From contig NC_134904.1 of NCBI RefSeq assembly GCF_041734735.1, forward strand, positions 41,499,148 through 41,563,147: DNA of 64,000 nucleotides, read 5' to 3'. The position numbers and the translations under genes are program-made. Below, piece by piece: positions 1-11,000 of the stretch (its first letter is position 1; every line of letters begins with the position of its first letter). The notes under the pieces are model-generated. The model made no database searches. It had not been told where the DNA came from and saw only the letters and a list, made by a program, of their open reading frames with translations. This stretch comes from Babylonia areolata. Lineage: Eukaryota > Mollusca > Gastropoda > Neogastropoda > Buccinidae.

Positions 1-46
1 AAAAATAAATAAATAATAATAATATAATTAAATAAATAAACAAATA

Positions 47-175
47 GTTTCAGTTTCAGTTTCAGTAGCTCAAGGAGGCGTCATTGCGTTCGGACAAATC
101 CATATACGCTACACCACATCTGCCAAGCAGATGCCTGACCAGCAGCGTAACCCAACGCGCTTAGTCAGGCCTTGA
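47..175 (-). mobile_element. SINE 3'-tail fragment
   Basis: This is about 130 bp matching the 3' part of the longer SINE at 976-1376, and the same block recurs inverted at 4636-4757. Read on the minus strand it starts with CTCAAGGCCTGACTAAGC and ends in repeats of GAAACT, the usual simple tail of this family. The match among three copies is seen directly. The SINE class is inferred from the full copy. Confidence 0.7.
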
Positions 176-176
176 G

Positions 177-184
<8 letters not shown>

Positions 185-231
<47 letters not shown>
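185..231. repeat. (TA)n microsatellite
   Basis: About 23 uninterrupted TA dinucleotides directly beside the SINE tail fragment. Confidence 0.95.
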
Positions 232-233
<2 letters not shown>

Positions 234-502
234 CGTACATACATAAATAAATAAATAATAATTATGACAAAAAAAAAAGAAAAAAAAAGATAGTAGTAAT
301 GAAAATAATGATAAAATAACGATAATAATAAATAGATACTTAAATAAATAAGACAACAATGATGATTAATAAGCAAATAAATATAAAACATGAAGACACA
401 CATTCACACACACACCCACACATGCATAACAGATATGCCCCAAAAACGCAGTTTCATAGATATGAAAGCACAGTCAAATACATATAAACGTACATGAGCT
501 CC

Positions 503-556
<54 letters not shown>

Positions 557-632
557 ACAAATTTCCCTGTACCTTCTCTACCCCCTCCTCCACACACTCG
601 GAGTTTCTAGTCTATGTATCGCAGCTTCCACG

Positions 633-678
<46 letters not shown>

Positions 679-722
679 GCGCGCGCGCACACGCACACAC
701 ACACGCACACTCACACACACAG
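503..722. repeat. (CA)n and (CG)n microsatellites
   Basis: A CA run at 503-554 and a compound CA-CG-CA run at 630-722. The alternating purine-pyrimidine CG/CA block (about 664-690) is a sequence type able to form Z-DNA; that property is general knowledge. Confidence 0.9.
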
Positions 723-799
723 ATGAACACTTATTTGTACAAGCACACACACACACGCCCATATCTCCCACCCCCAACCCTACACACATATATACAAAG

Positions 800-975
800 A
801 TATATATATATATAATAAATAAACAAATAAATAAATAATAATATTAATAATGAAAATAAAATAAAATAAATAGATAAATAAATAAATAAAATAAAATAAA
901 ATAAAATAAAAAGTAGCAAGGCTGTCATACATCACATAATTATTATCTCGGCGTCAGCTACTGTGAAGTGGAAAA
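800..975. other. AT-rich spacer, no gene seen
   Basis: A-rich simple sequence (AATAAATA and AAATA runs) with no coding signal, ending at the SINE that lies upstream of APPBP2. Confidence 0.7.
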
Positions 976-1221
976 GTTTCAGTTTCACTTTCTCAAGGAG
1001 GCGTCACTGCGTTCGGACAAATCCATACACGCTACACCACATCTGTTGAGCAAATGCCTGACCAGCAGCATAACCCAACGCGCTTAGTCAGGCCTTGAGT
1101 GCATGCTTACATATATTTGTGTACCTATGAAAGTGGATTTCATTTTACGTAATTTCGCCAGAGGACAACACTCTCGTTGCCATGGGTTCTTTTTCAGTGG
1201 GCCAAGTGCGTGCTGCACACG

Positions 1222-1252
<31 letters not shown>

Positions 1253-1376
1253 TAGACGCTCAGTTTGATTTTCCAGTCAAACTTAGGAGAAAGGGCGAGA
1301 GCGGGATTCGAACCCACACCCTCACGGACTCTCTGTATTGGCAGCTGAGCGTCTTAACCATTCTGCCACCTTCCTC
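976..1376 (-). mobile_element. Full-length tRNA-derived SINE, about 400 bp
   Basis: Read on the minus strand it starts with a tRNA-like head: an A-box-like TGGCAGAATGGTTAAGACG and a B box GGTTCGAATCC about 50 nt later. A body with GAACCCATGGCAACGAGAG follows, then the CTCAAGGCCTGACTAAGC tail block and a (GAAACT)n end. The intact B box and simple tail support a Pol III SINE. It lies head-to-head with APPBP2, its head about 110 bp before the start codon, so it occupies the proximal promoter or 5' UTR. The head resembles tRNA-Leu; the exact parent tRNA is inference. Confidence 0.8.
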
Positions 1377-1487
1377 CTTAGTGGAAAAACAAAGTGGAAG
1401 AGGAAATAAGAAAGATTACTTCTGGTCAATTTTTCCCAGTGCTTCCGGTGAATGCTTCCCCTTACCTGTGTCATTTCAATATCCAAG
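1377..1487 (+). promoter_or_regulatory. APPBP2 5' flank / presumed 5' UTR
   Basis: A 111-bp stretch between the SINE head and the start codon. I see no TATA box. The sequence just before the ATG gives a good start context (A at -3, G at +4). The transcription start cannot be placed from sequence alone; it could lie here or within the SINE. Confidence 0.35.
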
Positions 1488-1634
1488 ATGGAAGCCGAGA
1501 GGTTGAAGTGGGTCCCAGACTCTCTATACAATTCAGCTGTGGCCGTTATTGTTGCTTCACAAAGGACATATAGTCGTTACAAAAAAGATATAAACACATT
1601 ACCCGAGGATGTACAGTTTGATTTATATCATGGG
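1488..1634 (+). CDS. APPBP2: APPBP2 exon 1 (aa 1-49)
   Basis: Starts MEAERLKWVPDSLYNSAV, matching human MAAVELEWIPETLYNTAI in register. The ATG at 1488 has A at -3 and G at +4. The donor is G|GTAAGT and intron phase is 0. It ends in LPEDVQFDLYHG, matching the human LPENIQFDVYYK segment. Confidence 0.93.
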
Positions 1635-4600
1635 GTAAGTTTCTAAATGTGCACCGCTGGGAAATTTGATAAGATCATCTTCGTCGATTTCAGATGTGTT
1701 TGTTGTGTACTTCAATTATTTTATTTCAGCTACGTTTGACATGCTTTTTTCTTTGATTATTAGCACCTGGTGCCAGCAAATTAGATTTTAAAGAAGGAAT
1801 CATTGAATATAAGTAAAAGTAGCAAATTTGCATTGCGAACTATATAAAAATGATAATGAAAATCTTAGGTATTTTCGACAACAAAACTGTTACTCATCAT
1901 TACCTCATGTCATAGTTTTGGGCATCGATTATAGGAATCACCCGATACATAGAGTTGCATATAAAGTGTCTTTAACAAATGGTGGCTCTTTTCATTCCAA
2001 ATATTGGACAAAAAGAATGGTTTTGCTGGACAACTGCAAAAAGCCACGCAAGTTCTTACACGTGTCGTGAAAAACTTAAAAGAAAAGTTCTGAAAATGAT
2101 CAGAAAAGAAATCTGTTTGTCAGATAAGTTCTGCGATGTCCAGTGCAAGCAGTTCTGTGGTATGCAACAGGAGCAAACAAGGATTTATAAACAAAAATAT
2201 CTGCCACAAAACCAGTCTCAGCCACAATACCAGACAAAAATGTCTGCCACAAAGCCAGTCTCAACCGCAATACCTTATCCAAGCACAGACCTGTCTGAAA
2301 CTAGTGAAAGGCAAATTCTGCCACCATCAGGACATGAGTTGCCACACCATCCCCACTTCTGAGGAGCTGATGGACTGTGGATTAATATGGAATTTTGTGA
2401 AAATTAATAAAATCTATAATCTTTATCACATTTTTATTAAGTTTGTGATCTTATTAATATAGAGAACAGAATTTACAGACTCGTTTGTGGATTGTTAGTT
2501 GTTGCTAGATAACCTTGAAGTTGGCACCATAATGGAAGTAATACATTTTACAGTCACATTCAAATGATTGGAAAAAATATGTACAGCATTATGATTGCAA
2601 CAGTTTTGAATTTAATGATTTTTAATTTTTCTTCATAACAACTAAACTAGATTTATCAACCAAAGAAAGCCATCTTCTGTGAACACTGTATATTATCTAA
2701 ATATAACCAAGATTCTCAGCCATGAAACAAATCCACTTTGCCAAAACAAGAAAAGGTAAACTTTGTGGCTGTCATGGAATGATTCATTGACATACAGTGA
2801 TACATGTTTGATTTATTGTTTGACAGTTTGTGTGTATCCCAAGTTATAGTGGAAGTGATTGTAGTGGTAGTGCTACAAGTAGTAATACTAATAATAGTAC
2901 CAAACGAACTCAGATGTGAACATTAAATTACCTCAGTTCTTTTTTTGTGTGTGTTTGTGTGTGCCTTTTTAACTACTGTTCTTTGAACTTTCGGAGAGTC
3001 CGTTGTCATTATACTATAAAGATTATTACAATAATTTAATCCTTTCAGCCATTTAAGGTTTTCTGCCTGTGCAACCCCTCCCAGCCTGGCATGTTTTGGC
3101 CCAGCTGCATCAACGGGGACGGATGCTTCACTTCAGGAAAAAAATTATAGCAGCCGCTCAACCAATAGCTACCAAACTTCACATTATGAATGAAATGTAA
3201 TTTTCTCAAGACAAAGGATGTAATAGTATACTTGTAACTTTAAATTAAAAACAGAAATAGTAAAATGTTAGCTTCTGTTGATGTTGAAGGTTGTGGGCTA
3301 TCTACTTGGTTGTCAACACTGGTTGCTAATTTCATTTCTTTCACTTTCCCATGAATTATCGAAAGAATTACTAGACAAATCATCATTATCTGGGTTGAAT
3401 TCGCTGCAAGTGTCCATCATAATTTCATTGAGCTATAAACTGCACAGTAAGCCTTTGACATTTTACCATATCGATGCAGAAAACCGGATAAAAAACACAC
3501 TATTCATTCGTGTTTTTTTTAATGAAACTTCATGTGCCAGTGAGGAAGGAAGTCACGTTGGGAGTTATTGCCTTTACATGGCAGTTTAATGCATACTAAT
3601 GAGCTGACAAACCGGTTTAAATAAACGGTTTTCTTCGCCCGTCAGGCAGGCTCAGGCGGAGAACGGCGATTGGTGGTGCACACTGCTCAGGCAGGCGCAG
3701 GGTTGAATGAGTTAAAGAATGTTTGTTCACTTTGGCCGCAAGAGGGGTGGGAAATGATCTCCGATGCCAAGAATGTGGCATCTAGCGTGTTGCTCAGTCT
3801 GTTGTATTTGGAAAAGACGACAGACACTCTGTTCTGTTTTGAAGAAATTTGTGCAACGTTGGTTTGAAAATGATGCCGATATTCATTTGATTTGCAAAGC
3901 ATCGTGCTCTACCAGTGGCAGCCTCTTTGCATGTGTGTGTCTGTGTGCATGCGTGATGGTGTAAGTGTACAGATGTGTCAGGAGAGCTCTGTGCACGTGC
4001 GTGCGTGTGTGTGTGTGTGTAGAGGATGAGGTATATGTGTGTGTGTGTGTGTGTGTGCATGTCTACAGTATGGGAGCAACAGAATATTGGAATGTGCGGC
4101 TGTGCATGTATATATTTATATATATGTGTGTGGGGTTGGGATTGGGGGATATGGGCGTATGTGTGTGTGCTTGAACAAGTAAGTGTGTGTGTGCATGTGC
4201 GTGTGTGTGTGCCATGGAAGCTGCGATACGTAGCCTAGAAATGAGTGGGGGGGGGGTGGGGGGCCAGGTAATGTGTGTGTGTGTTGGGGCTCATGTACGT
4301 TTATGTGTATTTGATTGTGCTTTCATATCTGTGAAACTGCATGTTTGTTGCATATCTGTTATGCGTGTGTGTGTGTGGATGTGTGTCTGCATGTTTTACA
4401 TTTATTTGCTTATTCCTCGTCATTGTTGTCTTTTATTTGTTGTTGTGTTTTTTTGTTGTCGGTTTTTTTTGTTTGTTTGTTTGTTTGTTTGCTTGTTTGG
4501 TTGTTTTTTTTGGGTGGGGGAGGGGGGGGGTCTTTGTGCGCTTAGAGTTGACTTCATCAAGATTTTGTGCCTTATAAATATTAGTAGTACTAGTAGTAGT

Positions 4601-5029
4601 AGTAGTATTTTTATGTATTTATCTTTCTTTTCTCAAGGCCTGACTAAGCGTGTTGGGTTACGCTGCTGGTCAGGCATCTGCTTGGTAGGTGTGGTGTAGC
4701 GTATATGGATTTGACCGAACGCAGTGATGCCTCCTTGAGCTACTGATACTGATACTGTCCACTTTGAGTTTGAATATAATCTATTGGCTTCCTTGCTTTG
4801 AAATATGAAAAAAGAATTCATTTTCTTTTTTCTTTTCTTTTTTTCTTTTTTTTATGGTATTTTGTACATTAGAGATTGGTTTTTGATATTACAAAAATCC
4901 CAGACTTACACCATATAGTTATTTACTTATTTATATTAGCTTCTGAAAGTGAAACTGAAAGTTCTATACTTTCAGACTGTCCCTAATATCCATGTCTCTC
5001 TGTTTCTCATGAATGCAAACGACCATGCA

Positions 5030-5094
<65 letters not shown>

Positions 5095-8000
5095 TCAGAT
5101 CTTTATACATACCCAAACACTTCTCTGCACACATTTAAAGATTTCTTTAAATGATATAGATTTGAGCATGGTGGAAAAAATGCCATAATTTTATTTGTAA
5201 TGAAATGGATTGTTAAGATCATAATAGACTTGAAACAGCAGAAGTGTTAGTATGCCTGCTTATGCCAAGGTGCAAACACTATGAAAAGTTGGCTCAGGCA
5301 CACAATTTTTTTGTCAAGAGTGCCCAGTTGGCACTCAAAAATTGATAGAGGTGAAAGAAAATTAATTAAAAGACACACCAAGAAAGCAAGCTCGAATGCG
5401 GTTGATCGCAGTGTAAAGTGTCGTCTGCTGAGCTCACTTTGTGGAGCAGCATCTTTGCGTGTGCGTGATCGGATGTTAACGTTTATGGCGCATCAGTGAC
5501 GAAGGATGTATCCGCTCTTCAATGTTAAAAGAAAGGCTCCCGAAACAGAGACGAAAGCTCAGGATGACAAAAAGAATAAACAGCAGGAGTACAAATCAAA
5601 GCGCCAGCAGGTGTACAATGATGCCTGGCAGAAAATCTTTCCATGGCACACCATTGAAATGAAGGAAGATTTTATTTTATTATGCTGGCGCCCAAAACTA
5701 CAATTGGGCACTCAAATGTTTTGTTCCGAGTGCCTGACTAGCACTCAAAAAAGAGTTAAATTCGAACCGTGGATCTTTAACTGACTGTCTGTGGATATAA
5801 GTAGAATGAATGTGTATACATCATGTATACATATATGATTAAACGAATTATCACCCAGTGATAACATTTGATCTAAAGTTACCTTTTTTGTCTGTGGACA
5901 CATGTAATTTCATTGCAGATGAAATTACCTCAGCTGTGTGTTTGAATGAACGAGTGCTTCATTCTTGGTTGTTGTGTGTGCAGCTCTTTACTCACAACAA
6001 GCAGAGCCAACTGTACATGGAGTTCAGCCAGCTGAAAGTATTTTCACGAATACTCCGTGTCAACAACAAAAGGTGAGATTTCCTCTCAGTGAAGTGCTCG
6101 CCAAGTGGTAATGTGTCTGCATAGGAAGGAAGAGAAACTTTGTGCGCAGGTTCAAACCATATTTTCCAGAATTTTCTCCTCTTCCACTTGCTTTCAGTGG
6201 TTGTCTGGATGCAAGTCATTCAGATGAGATGATAAACTGAGGTCCTATATCATATGTAGCATGTACTTTGAACACCTAAGTAACCATGCCATGTGTGTGC
6301 AGGGCCAAGATTCATGTCAAAGTGACTGTGCTTTGTGTGTGCAGGGCCATGATTCATGTCAAAGTGACTGTGCTTTGTGTGTGCAGGGCCAAGATTCATG
6401 TCAAAGTGACTGCGCTTTGTGTGTGCAGGGCCAAGATTCATGTCAAAGTGACTGCGCTTTGTGTGTGCAGGGCCATGATTCATGTCAAAGTGACTGTGCT
6501 TTGTGTGTGCAGGGCCAAGATTCATGTCAAAGTGACTGCGCTTTGTGTGTGCAGGGCCAAGATTCATGTCAAAGTGACTGTGCTTTGTGTGTGCAGGGCC
6601 ATGATTCATGTCAAAGTGACTGTGCTTTGTGTGTGCAGGGCCAAGATTCATGTCAAAGTGACTGCTTTGTGTGTGCAGGGCCAAGATTCGTGTCAAAGTG
6701 ACTGTGCTTTGTGTGTGCAGGGCCAAGATTCATGTCAAAGTGACTGCGCTTTGTGTGTGTGCAGGGCCAAGATTCATGTCAAAGTGACTGTGCTTTGTGT
6801 GTGCAGGGCCAAGATTCATGTCTAAGTGACTGTGCTTTGTGTGTGCAGGGCCAAGATTCATGTCAAAGTGACTTTGCCTTGTGTGTGTGCAGGGCCAAGA
6901 TTCATGTCAAAGTGACTGTGCCATGTGTGTGTGCAGGGCCAAGATTCATGTCAAAGTGACTGTGCCTTGTGTGTGTGCAGGGCCAAGATTCATGTCAAAG
7001 TGACTGTGCCATGTGTGTGCAGGGCCAAGATTCATGTCAAAGTGACTGTGCCATGTGTGTGCAGGGCCAAGATTCATGTCAAAGTAACTGTGCCTTGTGT
7101 GTGCAGGGCCAAGATTCATGTCAAAGTGACTGTGCCATGTGTGTGTGTAGGGCCATGATTCATGTCAAAGTGACTGTGCCATGTGTGTGTGTAGGGCCAT
7201 GATTCATGTCAAAGTGACTGTGCCATGTGTGTGTGCAGGGCCAAGCTTCACTATATGTTCCAGTACCTGATGGACCACAACAAAGAACTGATAGAGACTC
7301 TGACAGAGCAGTTCCAAGTTCAGATCCGGCAGTGTGCAGAGGGGGGTGAACAGGCAGACCTGGTCAAGTGTCTACACACAGGACACGCTCTAGGTCAGTG
7401 GGTAGTCGTCACAGTCACACTAACTTATCTCTACACAGGTCATGCTCAAGGTCAGTGGGCAGTCGTCACAATCACACTAACTTATCTCTACACAGGTCAC
7501 GCTCTAGGTCAGTGGGTAGTCGTCACAGTCACACTAACTTATCTCTACACACAGGTCATGCTCTAGGTCAGTGGGTAGTCGTTACAATCACACTAACTTA
7601 TCTCTACACAGGTCATGCTCTAGGTCAGTGGGCAGTCGTCACAATCACACTAACTTATCTCTACACAGGTCATGCTCTAGGTCAGTGGGTAGTCGTCACA
7701 GTCACACTAACTTATCTCTACACAGGTCATGCTCTAGGTCAGTGGGCAGTCGTCACAATCACACTAACTTATCTCTACACAGGTCATGCTCTAGGTCAGT
7801 GGGTAGTCATCACAGTCACACTAACTTATCTCTACACACAGGTCATGCTCTAGGTCAGTGGGTAGTCATCACAGTCACACTAACTTATCTCTACACACAG
7901 GTCATGCTCTAGGTCAGTGGGTAGTCATCACAGTCACACTAACTTATCTCTACACACAGGTCATGCTCTAGGTCAGTGGGTAGTCGTCACAATCACACTA

Positions 8001-11000
8001 ACTTATCTCTTCACAGGTCATGCTCAGGGTCAGTGGGCAGTCGTCACAATCACACTAACTTATCTCAGTGCTGCTGTCAGTGATACATGCACATTCCAAG
8101 CAAAACAGTAAATTTCTGCTGCAAAACCACACAGAACAGATTCATAACAAAGGAAGCATGATAAAAATATCATCTTTCCACTTTTTCAAACACACACACA
8201 CCCACCTTCCATGACCCCCCTCACACACACACACATGCAACTGCCCATATGCATGCACCCACACACAGCTTTTTGGGGATATAGTTTGCACAGTGCATAG
8301 AACAAAATATTGCAGTGACATCGGTATAATTTATAAAAACTGCCGGTCTTCGAAACACCCAATCCAGGTTAAGCAAATAAGGCACAGAAGCATCAGTTAC
8401 AGGTATTATAATAATAATGATAATAATAATAATAATAATTCATAACTTTTCTATGGCCCGATATCCAGTACTAATGCTGCTCAAAGCGCCTTACATCATC
8501 GAGCCAGGTATGAACATAACATAAAACATCACACCAGCTCAATCCAATGTGTTCACAGAATGAATAAAAAAAAGCATGATCCACCAAACAATAAAAACAT
8601 CAAGTAAATATTGCTGAGATTAAAAAGAAATACATTCCTTAAAAGCACACCTTTTTTAGACACACATACATGCGCGCACACACTCACACCCACACATACA
8701 CACACATGCACGTGCGCACACGCCCAGACACATTAAATATATCAACTGTACTAAAACAGGATTACGTGAGTATAAATATCTCTAGCATAAGACTCCAACT
8801 TTGGTTGGTGATGTGTATGAACCCTGTATGGAATTTTGGTTGGTTGTGTGTGTGTGAACCCTGTATGGAAATTTAGTTGTTTATGTGTGTGTGAACCCTG
8901 TATGGAATTTTGGTTGGTTGTGTGTGTGTGAACCACTTACGGAATTTTAGTTGTTTGTAAGTGTGTGAACCCTGTATGGAATTTTGGTTGTGTGTATGTG
9001 AACCCTGTATGGAATTTTGGTGATGTGTGTGTGAACCCTGTATCAGTGTATGGAATGTTGTGTGGTCATGTGTGTGTGAACCCTGTATGGAATGTTGTGT
9101 GGTCATGTGTGTGTGAACCCTGTATGGAATGTTGTGTGCTTGTGCGTGTGTGAACCCTGTATGGAATGTTGTGTGGTCATGTGTGTGTGAACCCTGTATG
9201 GAATGTTGTGTGGTCGTATGTGTGTGAACCCTGTATGGAATGTTGTGTGCTTGTGTGTGTGTGAACCCTGTATGGAAGGTTGTGTGGTCGTATGTGTGTG
9301 AACCCTGTATGGAATGTTGTGTGCTTGTGCGTGTGTGAACCCTGTATGGAATGTTGTGTGGTCATGTGTGTGTGAACCCTGTATGGAATGTTGTGTGCTT
9401 GTGCGTGTGTGAACCCTGTATGGAATGTTGTGTGCTTGTGCGTGTGTGAACCCTGTATGGAATGTTGTGTGGTCATGTGTGTGTGAACCCTGTATGGAAT
9501 GTTGTGTGGTCGTATGTGTGTGAACCCTGTATGGAATGTTGTGTGCTTGTGTGTGTGTGAACCCTGTATGGAAGGTTGTGTGGTCGTATGTGTGTGAACC
9601 CTGTATGGAATGTTGTGTGGTCATATGTGTGTGTGTGAACCCTGTATGGAATGTTGTGTGGTCATCTGTGTGTGAACCCTGTGTGGAATGTTGTGTGCTC
9701 GTGTGTGTGAACCCTGTATGGAATGTTGTGTGGTCATGTGTGTGTGAACCCTGTATGGAAGGTTGTGTGGTCATGTGTGAACCCTGTATGGAATGTTATG
9801 TGTGTGTGTGAACCCTGTATGGAATGTTGTGTGGTCATGTGTGTGTGTGTGAACCCTGTATGGAATGTTGTGTGCTTGTGTGTGTGTGAACCCTGTATGG
9901 AATGTTGTGTGGTCATGTGTGTGTGAACCCTGTATGGAATGTTGTTTTTTTGTGTGTGTGTGAACCCTGTATGGAATGTTGTGTGCTCGTGTGTGTGAAC
10001 CCTGTATGGAATGTTGTGTGGTCATGTGTGTGTGAACCCTGTATGGAATGTTGTGTGCTTGCGTGTGTGTGAACCCTGTATAGAATATTGTGTGCTCGTG
10101 TGTGTGAACCCTGTATGGAATGTTGTGTGGTCATGTGTGTGTGAACCCTGTATGGAATGTTGTGTAGTCATGTGTGTGTGTGAACCCTGTATGGAATGTT
10201 GTGTGGTCATGTGTGTGTGAACCCTGTATGGAATGTTGTGTGGTCGTGTGTGTGTGAACCCTGTATGGAATGTTCTGTGGTCATGTGTGTGTGAACCCTG
10301 TAAGGAATGTTGTGTGGTCATGTGTGTGTGAACCCTGTAAGGAATGTTGTGTGGTCATGTGTGTGTGTGAACCCTGTATGGAATGTTGTCATGTGTGTGT
10401 GTGAACCCTGTATGGAATGTTGTGTAGTCATGTGTGTGTGAACCCTGTATGGAATGTTGTGTGGTCATGTGTGTGTGTGAACCCTGTATGGAATGTTGTG
10501 TGGTCATGTGTGTGTGTGTGAACCCTGTATGGAATGTTGTGTGGTCATGTGTGTGTGTGTGAACCCTGTATGGAATTTTGTGTGGTCATGTGTGTGTGTG
10601 TGTGTGAACCCTGTATGGAATGTTGTGTGGTCATATGTGTGTGTGTGAACCCTGTATGGAATGTTGTGTGGTCATGTGTGTGTGTGAACCCTGTATGGAA
10701 TGTTGTGTGGTCATGTCTGAATCTTGTGTTCGCAGGAAGCTTTTTCTCGGAGGCAGGGTGGTTCCAGAACAGTGAGATGGTGTACAGTGAGTGCCTGGCT
10801 GCTGTTGAGAAGGACAGCTCAGAGGCCAGTCTCTTCAGAGCCCTGGAGTACTGTGTCAGGTGAGACAGGAGTGGGCCATATTTCCTAGGGCGCAGTTTCA
10901 TAATAAATTTTTAACCTGCCCACTCACTGACTGCCGCCTGAAAACTAAATTAAGGTGCCCTGGCAGAATTGGTCAAGCGCTGGATTTCTGAGCCTGTGGT

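Larger units (their letters stand above)
49..800 (-). repeat. Left arm of inverted repeat pair with 4090-4760
   Basis: Several blocks here recur in reverse-complement order at 4090-4760: the SINE tail, the CAACAATGAT/AATAAGCAAATAAAT stretch near 350-385, the TGAAAGCACAGTCAAATAC region near 463-500, the CGCAGCTTCCACGG block near 620 and the ATCTCCCACCCCCAACCC block near 763. CA, CG and TA microsatellites fill the spaces. It is either two oppositely oriented copies of one long retroposed unit or an inverted segmental duplication around exon 1. Confidence 0.7.

Noticed and set aside
1300-1376. tRNA gene on the minus strand
   Set aside because: It has A and B boxes but imperfect stems, and it is fused to the body and tail of a SINE with other copies nearby.
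1979-2362. 127-codon ORF in intron 1
   Set aside because: No recognisable domain, low complexity at its end from a short duplication, and no matching splice phase.
4187-4699. 170-codon ORF
   Set aside because: Runs through GT, T and SINE-tail repeat sequence of the inverted repeat arm.
6288-7238. Regular short repeats with spacers, CRISPR-like at first sight
   Set aside because: Whole units repeat, with no unique spacers; the genome is eukaryotic and the unit is an exon 3 splice junction.
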